From Catalimonadaceae bacterium JC749 (GTDB taxonomy: Bacteria > Bacteroidota > Bacteroidia > Cytophagales > Cyclobacteriaceae), in NCBI GenBank assembly GCA_021730635.1, contig JAJNNC010000006.1:1-64000 (forward strand): a DNA stretch of 64,000 nt, read 5' to 3'. The notes under the pieces are model-generated. The model saw only the letters and a list, made by a program, of their open reading frames with translations. It was not told the origin of the DNA and ran no database searches. A program made the position numbers and the translations under genes. Shown piece by piece: positions 45,705-55,235 of this stretch (positions are counted from its first letter, which is position 1; every line of letters starts with the position of its first letter).

Positions 45705-47237
45705 ATGCACAGAAGAACCTTCATTAAAATGGCAGGGGCAGGCAGCGCGTCTCTGACCATCCGACCTGACATTAGTCTTGCCGCCAAGGCTACCGCCAAC
45801 ACTACGCTTACCATCAATCCTACTCCCTTATTCGCCTTGAGCCCTCACCTGTATATGCAGTTTATGGAACCCTTGGGCACGACAGATTCTTCTGTGGAAG
45901 CTTCCTGGGATCACGGCCAAAATCGGTGGAAGCCTGAACTCATTGACGTTACCAAAGAGCTGGCTCCCAGTATGGTGCGTTGGGGCGGAAACTTCAGCGC
46001 CTATTATAAATGGAGAGAAGCGGTGGGGCCCAGAGAAAACAGAATACCCATGCTCAATACAGACTGGGGAGGCATAGAAACCAACCAGATCGGAACGGCA
46101 GAGTTTGTCGATTTCTGCCAGCAGGTGGGGGCAGAGTCTCTGATGTGTGTGAACTTCGAATCCGATGGCTTACCCCGTTATGCCGTCAATGGCAAAGGTG
46201 AAAAAAGAACCGGCGACAGCAAAGAAGCGGCTGCCTGGGTAGATTATTGTAACAATCCTTCCAACAAAGAAAGAATCCGTCATGGGTTTAAAGATCCGCT
46301 TCGAATCGGTTACTGGCAACTGGGGAATGAAACCTCCTACCGGAAAGAAGGTTTTGACATGCGTACCGCTGCACAAAAGACTATAGAATTTTCCAAAGCC
46401 ATACGGGCGGTGGACCCTTCGGTCAAACTGATCGGCTGGGGCGACAGTGGCTGGGCCAAACATATGCTGGACACTGCGGGAGAACACATAGATTATATTG
46501 CTTTCCATCATATGTTTGATCCGGGCGAAGGCATGGAGAACTCTTGTGTAAAGAACAATGAGTATAGAAAAGATCCGGCTGCAACCTGGGAAATATTAAT
46601 GAATGGCTATAAAATTCATGAACAGAAAATTCTAAAGGTCAGAGAAGAGGTAGGGTCTGATCAGATTCCCCTGGCTTTAACGGAATGCCACTACAGTATT
46701 CCAGGGAGAAATCGATGCGAAGTCTTGTCTTCCTGGGCAGCAGGGATGTCTTATGCCCGCATCATGAACCTGCACGAGCGACAGGGAGATAGACTCAAGA
46801 TAGCCACGATGGCTGATTTTTGCGGTACCCGCTGGCAGGTAAATGCCATCATGATACCCGTGCCTACCGGTCAGCCTTTCATGATGCCTGTCGCCAAAAT
46901 TATGTGGCTTTACCGCAAACATACTGGCCAGGATTTTATCAACATTACTGGTATGCCTTCAGAGCTGGATGTCACGGCCAGCCGGACAGATGATACTATT
47001 TATCTGCACGTGGTCAATACCAGCCGTTCCCGTCATATCCCGGCTACTTTTGCCATAGAAGGACATTCGGTGAGTGTGGGTAAAGCTTTCGAGCTGTCTA
47101 CAGATCCCGAGTTTGAGCTGATGTCTACCAAAGATGATCCTTTACTGCCTAAAAGCCGAGAGGTAGTGGCAGGTCAGCCTTTTACTTTTACGCCGGCTTC
47201 AGTGACAGCTGTGGAATTGACGATGAAAAAAGCCTAA
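45705..47237 (+). CDS. GH51-like alpha-L-arabinofuranosidase with Tat-like signal
   Basis: The ATG at 45705 gives 510 residues beginning MHRRTFIKMAGAG, a twin-arginine-like leader. A clan GH-A TIM barrel (about 45-400) carries GYWQLGNETS (acid/base Glu209) and PLALTECHYS (nucleophile candidate Glu327). A C-terminal beta domain covers about 410-508. The layout matches GH51 arabinofuranosidases, although the nucleophile motif departs from the more usual form. It is the only plus-strand gene between 25 and 52 kb and interrupts the sigma-FecR-SusC order. Confidence 0.82.
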   Translation: MHRRTFIKMAGAGSASLTIRPDISLAAKATANTTLTINPTPLFALSPHLYMQFMEPLGTTDSSVEASWDHGQNRWKPELIDVTKELAPSMVRWGGNFSAYYKWREAVGPRENRIPMLNTDWGGIETNQIGTAEFVDFCQQVGAESLMCVNFESDGLPRYAVNGKGEKRTGDSKEAAAWVDYCNNPSNKERIRHGFKDPLRIGYWQLGNETSYRKEGFDMRTAAQKTIEFSKAIRAVDPSVKLIGWGDSGWAKHMLDTAGEHIDYIAFHHMFDPGEGMENSCVKNNEYRKDPAATWEILMNGYKIHEQKILKVREEVGSDQIPLALTECHYSIPGRNRCEVLSSWAAGMSYARIMNLHERQGDRLKIATMADFCGTRWQVNAIMIPVPTGQPFMMPVAKIMWLYRKHTGQDFINITGMPSELDVTASRTDDTIYLHVVNTSRSRHIPATFAIEGHSVSVGKAFELSTDPEFELMSTKDDPLLPKSREVVAGQPFTFTPASVTAVELTMKKA

Positions 47238-47269
47238 TTCCAGGAGTATCCGATCGTGTATGGAGGTCC

Positions 47270-50200
47270 TTAATAGATGACTTCCATCACTTTTCTTGCG
47301 TGGCCCTGGTAATCTGTGACCACCACCTCAATGGCTTCCTCATCCAGATGCATTCTCCGGGAAGATTGAGACAGATACGTATTACCGTAATAAAATTCTA
47401 TACGCCTCCGGCTTTTGTCCTGGTATACAATATCAGCATAGAAATCATCTGGATTCAGTTTGATCTCCTGGAGAGGATCTATTTCTTTGTTTGTCTCTTT
47501 GCGAAACACCTTCAGGCTATCCTGGTTTTGGGTGGCCACCCATAGATTTTCCCCTGTCGCGGTATGCACAACGGCCAGTCCTTTGGCATCCCCATTCACC
47601 CAAAAACCACTTTCTGCCATAGAAACAGGCAAAAAGTTACCCTGCCCATCTCCTTTCAGATATAAACCCATGAGTGCGTCATGCCGTCCGGCAATGGGTT
47701 CTATGCCATAATCATTCCCTACCAGCATTAGATCCAGTTGACCATCCCCGTCTACATCTTCGGCAACCATCCCATAGAGGGGAGCTATCTGTGCTTCCAG
47801 TGGCAGAGGTTTCAGTGTAAACTTGCCTGCTCCTTTGTTTTCAATATAGCTGGAAGCAAGCTGGGTAGTTTTCATCTTCAAAGCATTCTGCTGTTCTTCC
47901 ACTGGCCACAGCGCCTCCAGGGTAGCCCGGCCAAACGACTGATAGGTAGGATATTCTCTGCGGATGGAGATCAGTTGGCTGATCATATCGTCACGGGTAT
48001 GGATAGGAAAGGAATGACGGGTGCCATCCTCAGCCTTCATATAGGAAAAGATCATAGGATCTACTCTGCCGTTGTCATCCACATCTTTGGCCAGCATAGT
48101 CATCGGTTCCTGGGCTGAAGCTTGATAAATAGAATTAAGGCCCAGGTTGCCTGCCACATAGTCTATGTCGCCATCCTGGTCAAAATCCCCCGATACCAGG
48201 CTATTCCACCAGCCATGATGCTGGCTGATGCCCGTCGATTCGTTGACTGATTCAAAAGCGTCTCCTGTATTTTTGAAAAAGGTAAGGGGCATCCATTCCC
48301 CTGCCAGCACCAAATCTACTTTGCCATCCTGGTCAAAGTCTGACCACAGGGCATCGGTGATCATCCCTGCCTGTTGCAATGCCGGACTATACTGCGCGGT
48401 CACATCGTAAAATATTCCTTCCTGGTTTTCCAGTAAGAAATTCTGAGGAGCCGTTGGATAAGCGCCTGATACCGAACGCCCCCCTACAAACAAATCCAGA
48501 TCGCCATCCTGGTCGAAATCGGCGGCCCGCACACAGGAGCCATTCACAAATTCTTTTGGCAATGCCTTTTCATCCCACTGGAACTGCCCTTTTCCATTGT
48601 TCACATACAGCCGGTCCTGACTTGTTGGGTCGAAGGGTGGAAACTCATAACTTCCGTGCACTACATATAAATCGAGGTCGGTGTCGTTGTCAGCATCAAA
48701 AAGGAGCACACCCATTTCTTCCGGTGCAGAATCCGGCTGCAAGATCCGGCTGGTATCCCTGATAAAATTACCCTTCGCATTTTGCATAAAGAAGACGCCG
48801 GCATAACCAGCCGCTCCTCCTAAATACAAATCGTCGTAACCATTTTGGTCAATATCTCCCACAGCAATCCCAGGTCCATACTGACTCAGTTTATGAGGTA
48901 GCGTCCGCTGTATATTGTAATCGATGGCATCTTTCTCCCGATGTTTAAATAACAAACCACTTTCTTCTGAAACATCCGAAAACACGGGAGTAACCACTGG
49001 CTTGGGATTTTTGAAGGTGGCAGCATCCCGATAGGAAAGCGTTAGGGGTTGATTTGCAGGGATGCGGGTGAGTAACTGGCTTTTCTGATCGGGCCACAGC
49101 ACGCGCAAGGAATCTATTTGGATAGTGCTTCCCAGCCCAAAATGGGCTCTGACGTCCATCGTAGAAAGGTATCCCCGGCAGGGTTGGTGTTCGTACAGTA
49201 GCTGCCTGCCCCCGTCGACATACAGACGGATGGTAGCGCCTATACCCTGTGGATTCTTTTCAGGTCCTTCCATCACCACAGACAGAAAATGGTTTGCTGA
49301 ATTCCGCTTATCCTGTCGCAGGGTATTTTCATAAATAAAAGCAGGGTCATTGATATTGTTGATGACCAAATCCAGATCACCATCATTATCCAAATCTGCA
49401 TAGGCGCCTCCATTGGAAAAGGATGGCTGTTGTAATCCCCAGGCTTTTGTGCTGTCGGCAAATAAGAACCCGCCTGTATTTTTAAAAGCATAGTTTGGAA
49501 TCTTGACCACAGGGAAATACTCTTCTACCATGGCCAGCGTCGCTTTCACAGAACCTCCATAATTATCCTGCCCATTGTCATAGACAATGTAATCCAGATC
49601 GGTGACGTCACGGGGCAGTCCATTGGTAATGATGATATCGCGGAAACCGTCCTGGTCAAAGTCAGCCACCAGCGGAGCCCAGCTCCAGTCTGTCTGATGT
49701 ATCCCTGCCATAGCGCCCACTTCACTAAATACAGGATGGCCATTGGGTGACATGCCTGCATTCAGTTGCAATACATTTCGTATATATTGGTGCTGGTAAC
49801 CAAACTTTCGACTGTTGAAATAATTGATATAATCATTGCCGCTCAACATGCTCTTTTTGCGGAGGTTATTTTCCGGCAGCATGTCCAGGGCGACGACATC
49901 CACCAAACCATCATTGTTAATGTCTGTGATATCGGTGCCCATGGTAAACCAACTGGTATGTTGAAAATACGCTGACACCTGATCCGTAAAAGTGCCGTCC
50001 TGGTTGTTGATATATAGCAGGTCATTGGCTACGAAGTCATTGCTGATATAAAGATCAGGCCAGCCGTCCAGGTTAATATCCGAAACAGAGACAGCATGTC
50101 CCCACCCTTCTATCAGAATACCAGCTTCCCGGGATACATCGGTAAAGGTAGGATGACCTGCGGGTCCAATCCCGTTGTTTCGATACAGCCTGTCACTGTT

Positions 50201-50977
50201 GACGGCCGTGCCATCGGTTACTTTGGGTCTATAACGGATTGGCGTTTTGGAATCATACAGGGCATTGGTCAGCATATACAGATCCAGATCACCATCACGG
50301 TCATAATCAAAGAAAACCCCTTGCGTGCTGTATCCGTTGTCTGCCAGTCCGTAAGCAGCCGCTTCTTCTTTGAATTGAGGGATGCCTTCTTCATTAACCC
50401 CCTGATTGATGTAGAGCAGATTCTGACGTCGCAGTGAATCTTTGTGAAAGGTGGCTGAAACATACAGATCCAGCCAGCCATCGGTATTAATATCTATCAC
50501 GGATACTCCCGAACACCATTTCCCCGCTCCGCCTACGCCGGCTGCCTCTGTAATGTCCCGGAACTTTAAATCGCCAAGGAGGCCATTTCCATGGTGCGGT
50601 TCCCCGCCGGGACCGTTGCCACGGGGGTCATTTCCATGGGGGCCCAGATTGAGGTAGAGTTTGTTAGAAACCATATTGGCTGAAAAGTAGAGGTCTACCC
50701 ATCCATCCCTGTTAAAATCGCCAATGCCAACGCCTCCTCCGTTGTAGAGGTAGGCTTCATTTAAGATATTTAAGGTATCACTCTCAAAAAGGGTATTGTT
50801 AAAATCAACGCCGGTCTGCGCCGCGGAAATTAATTTGAAAAGAGGACGTTGTTTGGCGTTGAGCGTTTCCTCACTACTTTTTTCTCCACAACCTGCTAAC
50901 ACGAGTAAAACCCATGCTGGCAGCAGGGACCAACGACATATCCAATCATAAAACCTTCGGGTGCCTATCCTTGTCAT
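47270..50977 (-). CDS. CRTAC1-type FG-GAP/ASPIC-UnbV lipoprotein
   Basis: This 1235-residue lipoprotein (LVLAGC, Cys30) contains two sets of FG-GAP/VCBS repeats with many DxNxDGxxD loops (for example DFNRDGWVDLYFSAN, DYDRDGDLDLYMLTN, DFDQDGDIDYVAGN), plus an ASPIC/UnbV domain around 550-640 (GIGATIRLYVDGGRQLLYEH, HFGLGSTIQIDSLRVLWPD). Such proteins are common next to SusC/D loci and are thought to be surface or periplasmic binding scaffolds. Residues about 112-135 form a Gly/Pro/His-rich insert not seen in the flanking repeats. The stop lies 33 bp from the convergent GH51-like stop. Confidence 0.9.
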   Translation of the reverse strand: MTRIGTRRFYDWICRWSLLPAWVLLVLAGCGEKSSEETLNAKQRPLFKLISAAQTGVDFNNTLFESDTLNILNEAYLYNGGGVGIGDFNRDGWVDLYFSANMVSNKLYLNLGPHGNDPRGNGPGGEPHHGNGLLGDLKFRDITEAAGVGGAGKWCSGVSVIDINTDGWLDLYVSATFHKDSLRRQNLLYINQGVNEEGIPQFKEEAAAYGLADNGYSTQGVFFDYDRDGDLDLYMLTNALYDSKTPIRYRPKVTDGTAVNSDRLYRNNGIGPAGHPTFTDVSREAGILIEGWGHAVSVSDINLDGWPDLYISNDFVANDLLYINNQDGTFTDQVSAYFQHTSWFTMGTDITDINNDGLVDVVALDMLPENNLRKKSMLSGNDYINYFNSRKFGYQHQYIRNVLQLNAGMSPNGHPVFSEVGAMAGIHQTDWSWAPLVADFDQDGFRDIIITNGLPRDVTDLDYIVYDNGQDNYGGSVKATLAMVEEYFPVVKIPNYAFKNTGGFLFADSTKAWGLQQPSFSNGGAYADLDNDGDLDLVINNINDPAFIYENTLRQDKRNSANHFLSVVMEGPEKNPQGIGATIRLYVDGGRQLLYEHQPCRGYLSTMDVRAHFGLGSTIQIDSLRVLWPDQKSQLLTRIPANQPLTLSYRDAATFKNPKPVVTPVFSDVSEESGLLFKHREKDAIDYNIQRTLPHKLSQYGPGIAVGDIDQNGYDDLYLGGAAGYAGVFFMQNAKGNFIRDTSRILQPDSAPEEMGVLLFDADNDTDLDLYVVHGSYEFPPFDPTSQDRLYVNNGKGQFQWDEKALPKEFVNGSCVRAADFDQDGDLDLFVGGRSVSGAYPTAPQNFLLENQEGIFYDVTAQYSPALQQAGMITDALWSDFDQDGKVDLVLAGEWMPLTFFKNTGDAFESVNESTGISQHHGWWNSLVSGDFDQDGDIDYVAGNLGLNSIYQASAQEPMTMLAKDVDDNGRVDPMIFSYMKAEDGTRHSFPIHTRDDMISQLISIRREYPTYQSFGRATLEALWPVEEQQNALKMKTTQLASSYIENKGAGKFTLKPLPLEAQIAPLYGMVAEDVDGDGQLDLMLVGNDYGIEPIAGRHDALMGLYLKGDGQGNFLPVSMAESGFWVNGDAKGLAVVHTATGENLWVATQNQDSLKVFRKETNKEIDPLQEIKLNPDDFYADIVYQDKSRRRIEFYYGNTYLSQSSRRMHLDEEAIEVVVTDYQGHARKVMEVIY

Positions 50978-51294
50978 GGAGCAATATAATTATTTTCTTG
51001 TTGTACGAGCAGAGCGCTTATTGCCTTGCGATCCATTCATGGCATGGTTGATGATCCTGATGCCTGTCGGAAAAAGATCAGAAGGATAAGATTTGCTATC
51101 CTAATCCGGCGGAGAAAATTTCCCAAGCATGATCACTTAACATTATCTGGTCAACCAACCAACAGTAGCAGTACCAATGCGTATTTTCAGCAGACAGATT
51201 TATTTCTACTTCTCCTTTAATGGTAAGTACCTTATTGAGCAGCTATCCCCTATTACCCTATGATTTTTTTCAGCCTACCTGAGAGGCTACAGCC
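50978..51294. other. 317-bp leader region of the CRTAC1-type gene
   Basis: No gene is supported. It contains AGGATA-8 nt-TATCCT at 51083-51102 and an AAGTACCTT copy at 51225-51233 that also occurs in the FecR leader. No clear TAnnTTTG was found. Confidence 0.45.
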
Positions 51295-51870
51295 TTAGTA
51301 GCATAGAAGCAGAAGTAGCCATATGGTTTCGTGTAAGGCTACCCGAAGTAGTTTTAAAGCTTTGCTGATTTGATGTTCTACGGTTTTGGGAGAGATATCC
51401 AACCGATGGGCAATTTCTTTGATACTCAGGTGCTCATTCCGGCTCAACTGAAACACCTCCCGGCATCGGGTAGGCAGTTCTGATACACTTTTGTTATACA
51501 TTTCCTGCAACTGAGCAAAATTGACAGCCTGTTCTGTTTGTTCTACAAAGCTGATCTGGTGAATTCTGTGGAGATGTTCTTTGGCGATGTTGCCGTCTCT
51601 TAAATATTTGAAAACCTGATTTCTGACCATGCCATACAGATAAGCAGGAAGAGAGGAGATCGTGACTTCCTTTCTTTTTAACCACAGTTGCGTAAAAATT
51701 TCCTGGATAATATCCTCACTGGCCTCATGATTTTTGATGACTTGGTTGGCTGAAATATACATTTTTGACCAATACCGGTGATAAATCTCATCAAATGCCC
51801 GAAAGTTATTGAGCCTGACTGATTCCCATAGTTCCTCATCATTAAAACCAGAACAATCCTCCATTGCCAT
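51295..51870 (-). CDS. ECF-type RNA polymerase sigma factor
   Basis: This 191-residue sigma-70 family protein has region 2 (AFDEIYHRYWSKMYISANQV, then SEDIIQEIFTQLWLKRKEV with the core-binding DIIQEIF) and region 4 (LPTRCREVFQLSRNEHLSIKEIAHRLDISPKTVEHQISKA). It belongs to the Bacteroidota SusC-linked group (sigma-70 family, BACON-type ECF). Its anti-sigma partner FecR is likely the gene at 42947-43939. A promoter-like sequence lies about 55 bp upstream. Confidence 0.93.
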   Translation of the reverse strand: MAMEDCSGFNDEELWESVRLNNFRAFDEIYHRYWSKMYISANQVIKNHEASEDIIQEIFTQLWLKRKEVTISSLPAYLYGMVRNQVFKYLRDGNIAKEHLHRIHQISFVEQTEQAVNFAQLQEMYNKSVSELPTRCREVFQLSRNEHLSIKEIAHRLDISPKTVEHQISKALKLLRVALHETIWLLLLLCY

Positions 51871-51925
51871 ACTAAGAGAAGAGGTTTACAATTAAAATTT
51901 GGTAGTTTTTGTTGTAAAAACCTGA

Positions 51926-51955
51926 CCAATTTAATCATTTGTCAATAGATGTCAA
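51926..51955 (-). promoter_or_regulatory. Promoter-like sequence upstream of the sigma factor gene
   Basis: On the minus strand a TTG (51953-51955) is followed after 19 bp by TAAATTGG (51933-51926), one mismatch from TAnnTTTG. Spacing fits the Bacteroidota housekeeping promoter. GTTTTT-5 nt-AAAAAC lies just downstream at 51905-51921. Confidence 0.4.
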
Positions 51956-52623
51956 ATATTAATAAAATTTTGTTACCCTTGCTCCTGTTGTGTTTTTGCG
52001 GGCTTATTTCATATCATTTTTATTTGCTTGCAGCTATTACTTACCAGATGGCTAAAACTTCTCCAGGATTTCATGGCTCTAGGTATGTCCTGAGTGTAGC
52101 AACCCCCCGTTCATGAAGGATAAATAAAAAAATAGGAAGCCGTAACTGATTATTTTGCCTTCAGACATTCAGAACAGCTCTTTTAAAGGCTCTTATACAC
52201 CAGGATATCCGCTCACGCTTTATGTGTTTGTTCAAAAGAAAATACGCTCCCAAACAGCTGATCCTCTAGCCTAAGAGTGTCTGTCTGTGCCTAAAAGGCG
52301 GTATCAGTCAGCCAAGAACCTGAATAAGTAGGAACAACCCTGAGGCTACCTATTTACCCGTTTCTTGTCCAATAAGAATATTGTTTCCATTCCCCTGACA
52401 TCTGTTAATAGCAAAGCCTCCTTACTTCCAAAATCAAGTTATGGGTTTCTTTTTTCTATCAAACACTACAAGGATCAACCGGATTAAAAACTGTACTTAT
52501 TTTCAATCCTCAGCATCTTGTTTGGAGGAAATCTAAAGTAAACATTTGCAGAACTATTTATAATATACTAATATACCAGAATAAGCATTACCATCAGTTA
52601 CTTACCCTACCTCAACCTTTGTT
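51956..52623. other. 668-bp intergenic region before GH43; candidate promoter only
   Basis: No gene is supported on either strand. Near the GH43 gene, a TTG at 52518-52520 and AACATTTG at 52541-52548 (20-bp spacing, one mismatch to TAnnTTTG) may be its promoter, leaving a 75-nt leader. The region is long for this gene-dense stretch and may hold an unseen RNA or a remnant. Confidence 0.4.
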
Positions 52624-53613
52624 ATGAAACTGCTATCCATTATTATCCTGCTTAGCCTGTCACAGCTTAGCTTCGCTCAACAGAGAAACAGGCAAAAAAC
52701 CAATGAAACTTCCGGTAACCCTGTCTTTCCGGGTTGGTATGCGGATCCGGAAGGAATTATTTTTGATGATCTGTACTGGATATATCCTACTTTTTCGGCA
52801 CCTTATGAAAAACAGGTATTCTTAGACGCTTTTTCCTCTCCGGATCTGGTAAAGTGGACCATGCATCCCCGGATTTTAGACACAGCACGGGTCAAATGGG
52901 CCAAACGGGCGGTATGGGCACCGGCCATAGTGGAAAAAGACGAAAAATATTATCTGTTTTTCGGAGCCAACGATATCCAGAGTAATCAGCAAACAGGAGG
53001 CATTGGCGTAGCGGTAGCCGACCAGCCCTCCGGCCCTTTCACCGATTATCTGGGTAAACCCCTGATAGACCAGTTTCACAACGGCGCACAACCCATTGAT
53101 CAGTTTGTTTTTAAAGATGTGGATGATCAGTATTATATAATTTATGGGGGTTGGTCGCACTGTAATATTGCCAAATTAAAGGATGACTTCACGGGTTTTA
53201 TCCCTTTTGAGGATGGCACCGTATTTAAAGAAATCACTCCGGAGGGGTATGTGGAAGGCCCCTTTATGTTTATCAGAGACGGCAAATATTATTTTATGTG
53301 GTCGGAAGGAGGATGGACCGGGCCTGATTATTCGGTAGCCTATGCCATATCGGATTCCCCACTGGGACCTTTCCGCCGGATCGGTAAAGTTTTACAACAA
53401 GATCCTGCTATCGCGACCGGAGCCGGGCACCACTCTGTCATCCACGTACCCGGTTCGGAAGAGTGGTACATGGTCTATCACCGAAGGCCACTGGGCCAAA
53501 CGGAAGCGAACCACCGGGTGACCTGTATAGATCGAATGTACTTTGATGAAAAAGGATTGATTCAGGCTGTTAAGATTACTCAGGAAGGGGTGAAAAAAGC
53601 CCCCTTGCGTTAG
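52624..53613 (+). CDS. Secreted GH43 enzyme
   Basis: This 329-residue protein has signal peptide MKLLSIIILLSLSQLSFAQ and a single five-bladed GH43 propeller with no accessory domain. The carboxylates are Asp41 (WYADPEG), Asp159 (AQPIDQFVF) and Glu211 (VEGPFMF). The motif set YADPEGIIFDDLYWIYPT is typical of Bacteroidota arabinosidase/xylosidase GH43. It is convergent with the next GH43 gene, stops being 39 bp apart. Confidence 0.9.
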   Translation: MKLLSIIILLSLSQLSFAQQRNRQKTNETSGNPVFPGWYADPEGIIFDDLYWIYPTFSAPYEKQVFLDAFSSPDLVKWTMHPRILDTARVKWAKRAVWAPAIVEKDEKYYLFFGANDIQSNQQTGGIGVAVADQPSGPFTDYLGKPLIDQFHNGAQPIDQFVFKDVDDQYYIIYGGWSHCNIAKLKDDFTGFIPFEDGTVFKEITPEGYVEGPFMFIRDGKYYFMWSEGGWTGPDYSVAYAISDSPLGPFRRIGKVLQQDPAIATGAGHHSVIHVPGSEEWYMVYHRRPLGQTEANHRVTCIDRMYFDEKGLIQAVKITQEGVKKAPLR

Positions 53614-53652
53614 CTCCGTTCATAACCATGTTTTTTAGGAAAAGGTCGCTGA

Positions 53653-54657
53653 TTACTCTGCCATCAGAAAGCGGAAACTTTTCTGATCGATGCGCATCTG
53701 ATCCTTACCAGTCTGACGATCATTGTTAAACGCTCCCTGGATGAGGGCCGTCTTTCTCGGACTGACCGTGCTGTCGGAATGGTGTGTATGCATCACGTAC
53801 TGTAACCGATTGGTTTCATCTCTGAAAAAATCACCATGACCAGACCCCTTCATTCCGCTAACCTTCCGGCTGATAATAGGATTTCCACTGTATTTTTCCC
53901 AGGGTCCGTAGGGAGAACTACCAATGGCATAGCCCACCGCATAGTCGGGATTCCGGAAATCGTTGGCTGAGTAGAAAAAATAATAACGTCCATCATGTTT
54001 TAGGACAGTCGGTCCTTCGGTGACCGTCCAGTCTGCCTGGGCTGTATTTTCCCAGGCCTGAGGCTGATGCACAGCACTGATACATTCCTGAAGCGTCTCA
54101 GGTTTAATATCCAGCAGATCGTCCGTCATTTCAGCGACAAACAGACGGTTACCTTCCTGTAATCGCACATGGTACAGATAGGTTTTCCCATCCTCGTCAA
54201 AGAAAACATAAGGATCTATCTGCTTACCTTCTGCGGTTATAGATTTTTCCTCCTGCTGCACGAAAGGCCCTAACGGATTGTCGCTGGTAGCGATGGCAAT
54301 ATGCTCATTGGCTGTATAGGCCATATAAAAGAGCCCTTCATGAAAAAAAACCTGTGGTGCCCAGAATCCAGCGGTACCATAGACATCTTCCGCCCGGAGC
54401 GCGAACCCTTCGTGCACACCTTTAGGACCTTCCCATCCTGTTAAATCAGCAGAGGTATACACCTGAAAACCCTGGTCGCTGTTATGACCACTGGTACCAT
54501 ATAAATAGTAGATCCCTTCATGGTACATGATTGTGGGGTCAGCCAGATAGATATTGCCTCCCCCTTCCTGTTTTTCCGACTGGCCCTCAGCATTGATACT
54601 ACATAATCCAACGATCCCTAAGATCACAGGCAATAGCCTACTTGCCTTCAACATCAT
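53653..54657 (-). CDS. Secreted GH43 enzyme
   Basis: This 334-residue protein has a signal peptide and a single GH43 propeller. The carboxylates are Asp40 (YLADPTI), Asp148 (QIDPYVFF) and Glu214 (VTEGPTVL). The sequence differs clearly from its convergent neighbour, so it belongs to another GH43 subfamily and is not a local duplicate. It is 21 bp downstream of the DoxX gene on the same strand. Confidence 0.9.
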   Translation of the reverse strand: MMLKASRLLPVILGIVGLCSINAEGQSEKQEGGGNIYLADPTIMYHEGIYYLYGTSGHNSDQGFQVYTSADLTGWEGPKGVHEGFALRAEDVYGTAGFWAPQVFFHEGLFYMAYTANEHIAIATSDNPLGPFVQQEEKSITAEGKQIDPYVFFDEDGKTYLYHVRLQEGNRLFVAEMTDDLLDIKPETLQECISAVHQPQAWENTAQADWTVTEGPTVLKHDGRYYFFYSANDFRNPDYAVGYAIGSSPYGPWEKYSGNPIISRKVSGMKGSGHGDFFRDETNRLQYVMHTHHSDSTVSPRKTALIQGAFNNDRQTGKDQMRIDQKSFRFLMAE

Positions 54658-54678
54658 GAAACTTCATCGTTTTTATGG

Positions 54679-55101
54679 TTACATCTTCATTTTAAGATTA
54701 TAATCAACAGAATGTTTTCCAGAACCATAGAGTAAAAAGAAAACAGAAAGGATCAAAGCCAGGGAGGCTTGAATCAGGTTCATTACATTCATATCGCCTA
54801 TAAAATTAAGCAAAACGGCAGAAATTAAAATAGGCAGCTGAAAGATAATACTCAACCTGGTGAGCAATCCTAAAACAATCAGTAGTCCGCCAAACAAATG
54901 AATAAGGGTGAGGTAATGAACAATGAACAGGGTCCACCCGAAAGTATTGACGGGGTCCAAAACAGCAATAATCATTTCGGTGTGCGTCATGAAATCAATG
55001 CCTTTGTAAATCAGGAAGGAACCCAGGAGTACACGGAGCAAGTCAAAACCAATGTTGGTGTGAGCGTTTGCCCATTTGTTGAGTTTAGTAATGGCATCCA
55101 T
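54679..55101 (-). CDS. DoxX-family membrane protein
   Basis: This 140-residue protein has four TM helices and the DoxX pattern (IGFDLLRVLLGSFLIYKGIDF, LTLIHLFGGLLIVLGLLTRL). DoxX proteins are inner-membrane proteins linked to redox and thiol stress; their activity is mostly undefined. It probably shares a transcript with the GH43 gene downstream. Confidence 0.88.
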   Translation of the reverse strand: MDAITKLNKWANAHTNIGFDLLRVLLGSFLIYKGIDFMTHTEMIIAVLDPVNTFGWTLFIVHYLTLIHLFGGLLIVLGLLTRLSIIFQLPILISAVLLNFIGDMNVMNLIQASLALILSVFFLLYGSGKHSVDYNLKMKM

Positions 55102-55235
55102 CTTTATGAAGATTTGGTGATGACAGAATATCGCACATTATCCTTTCATTGTCAAGCCTTTACATCTCCTTTCCGGATTCCTACCTCAGATCACTCCCGG
55201 GCTACAGTTTAGGCATACACCTAACTAGGTTGTTG

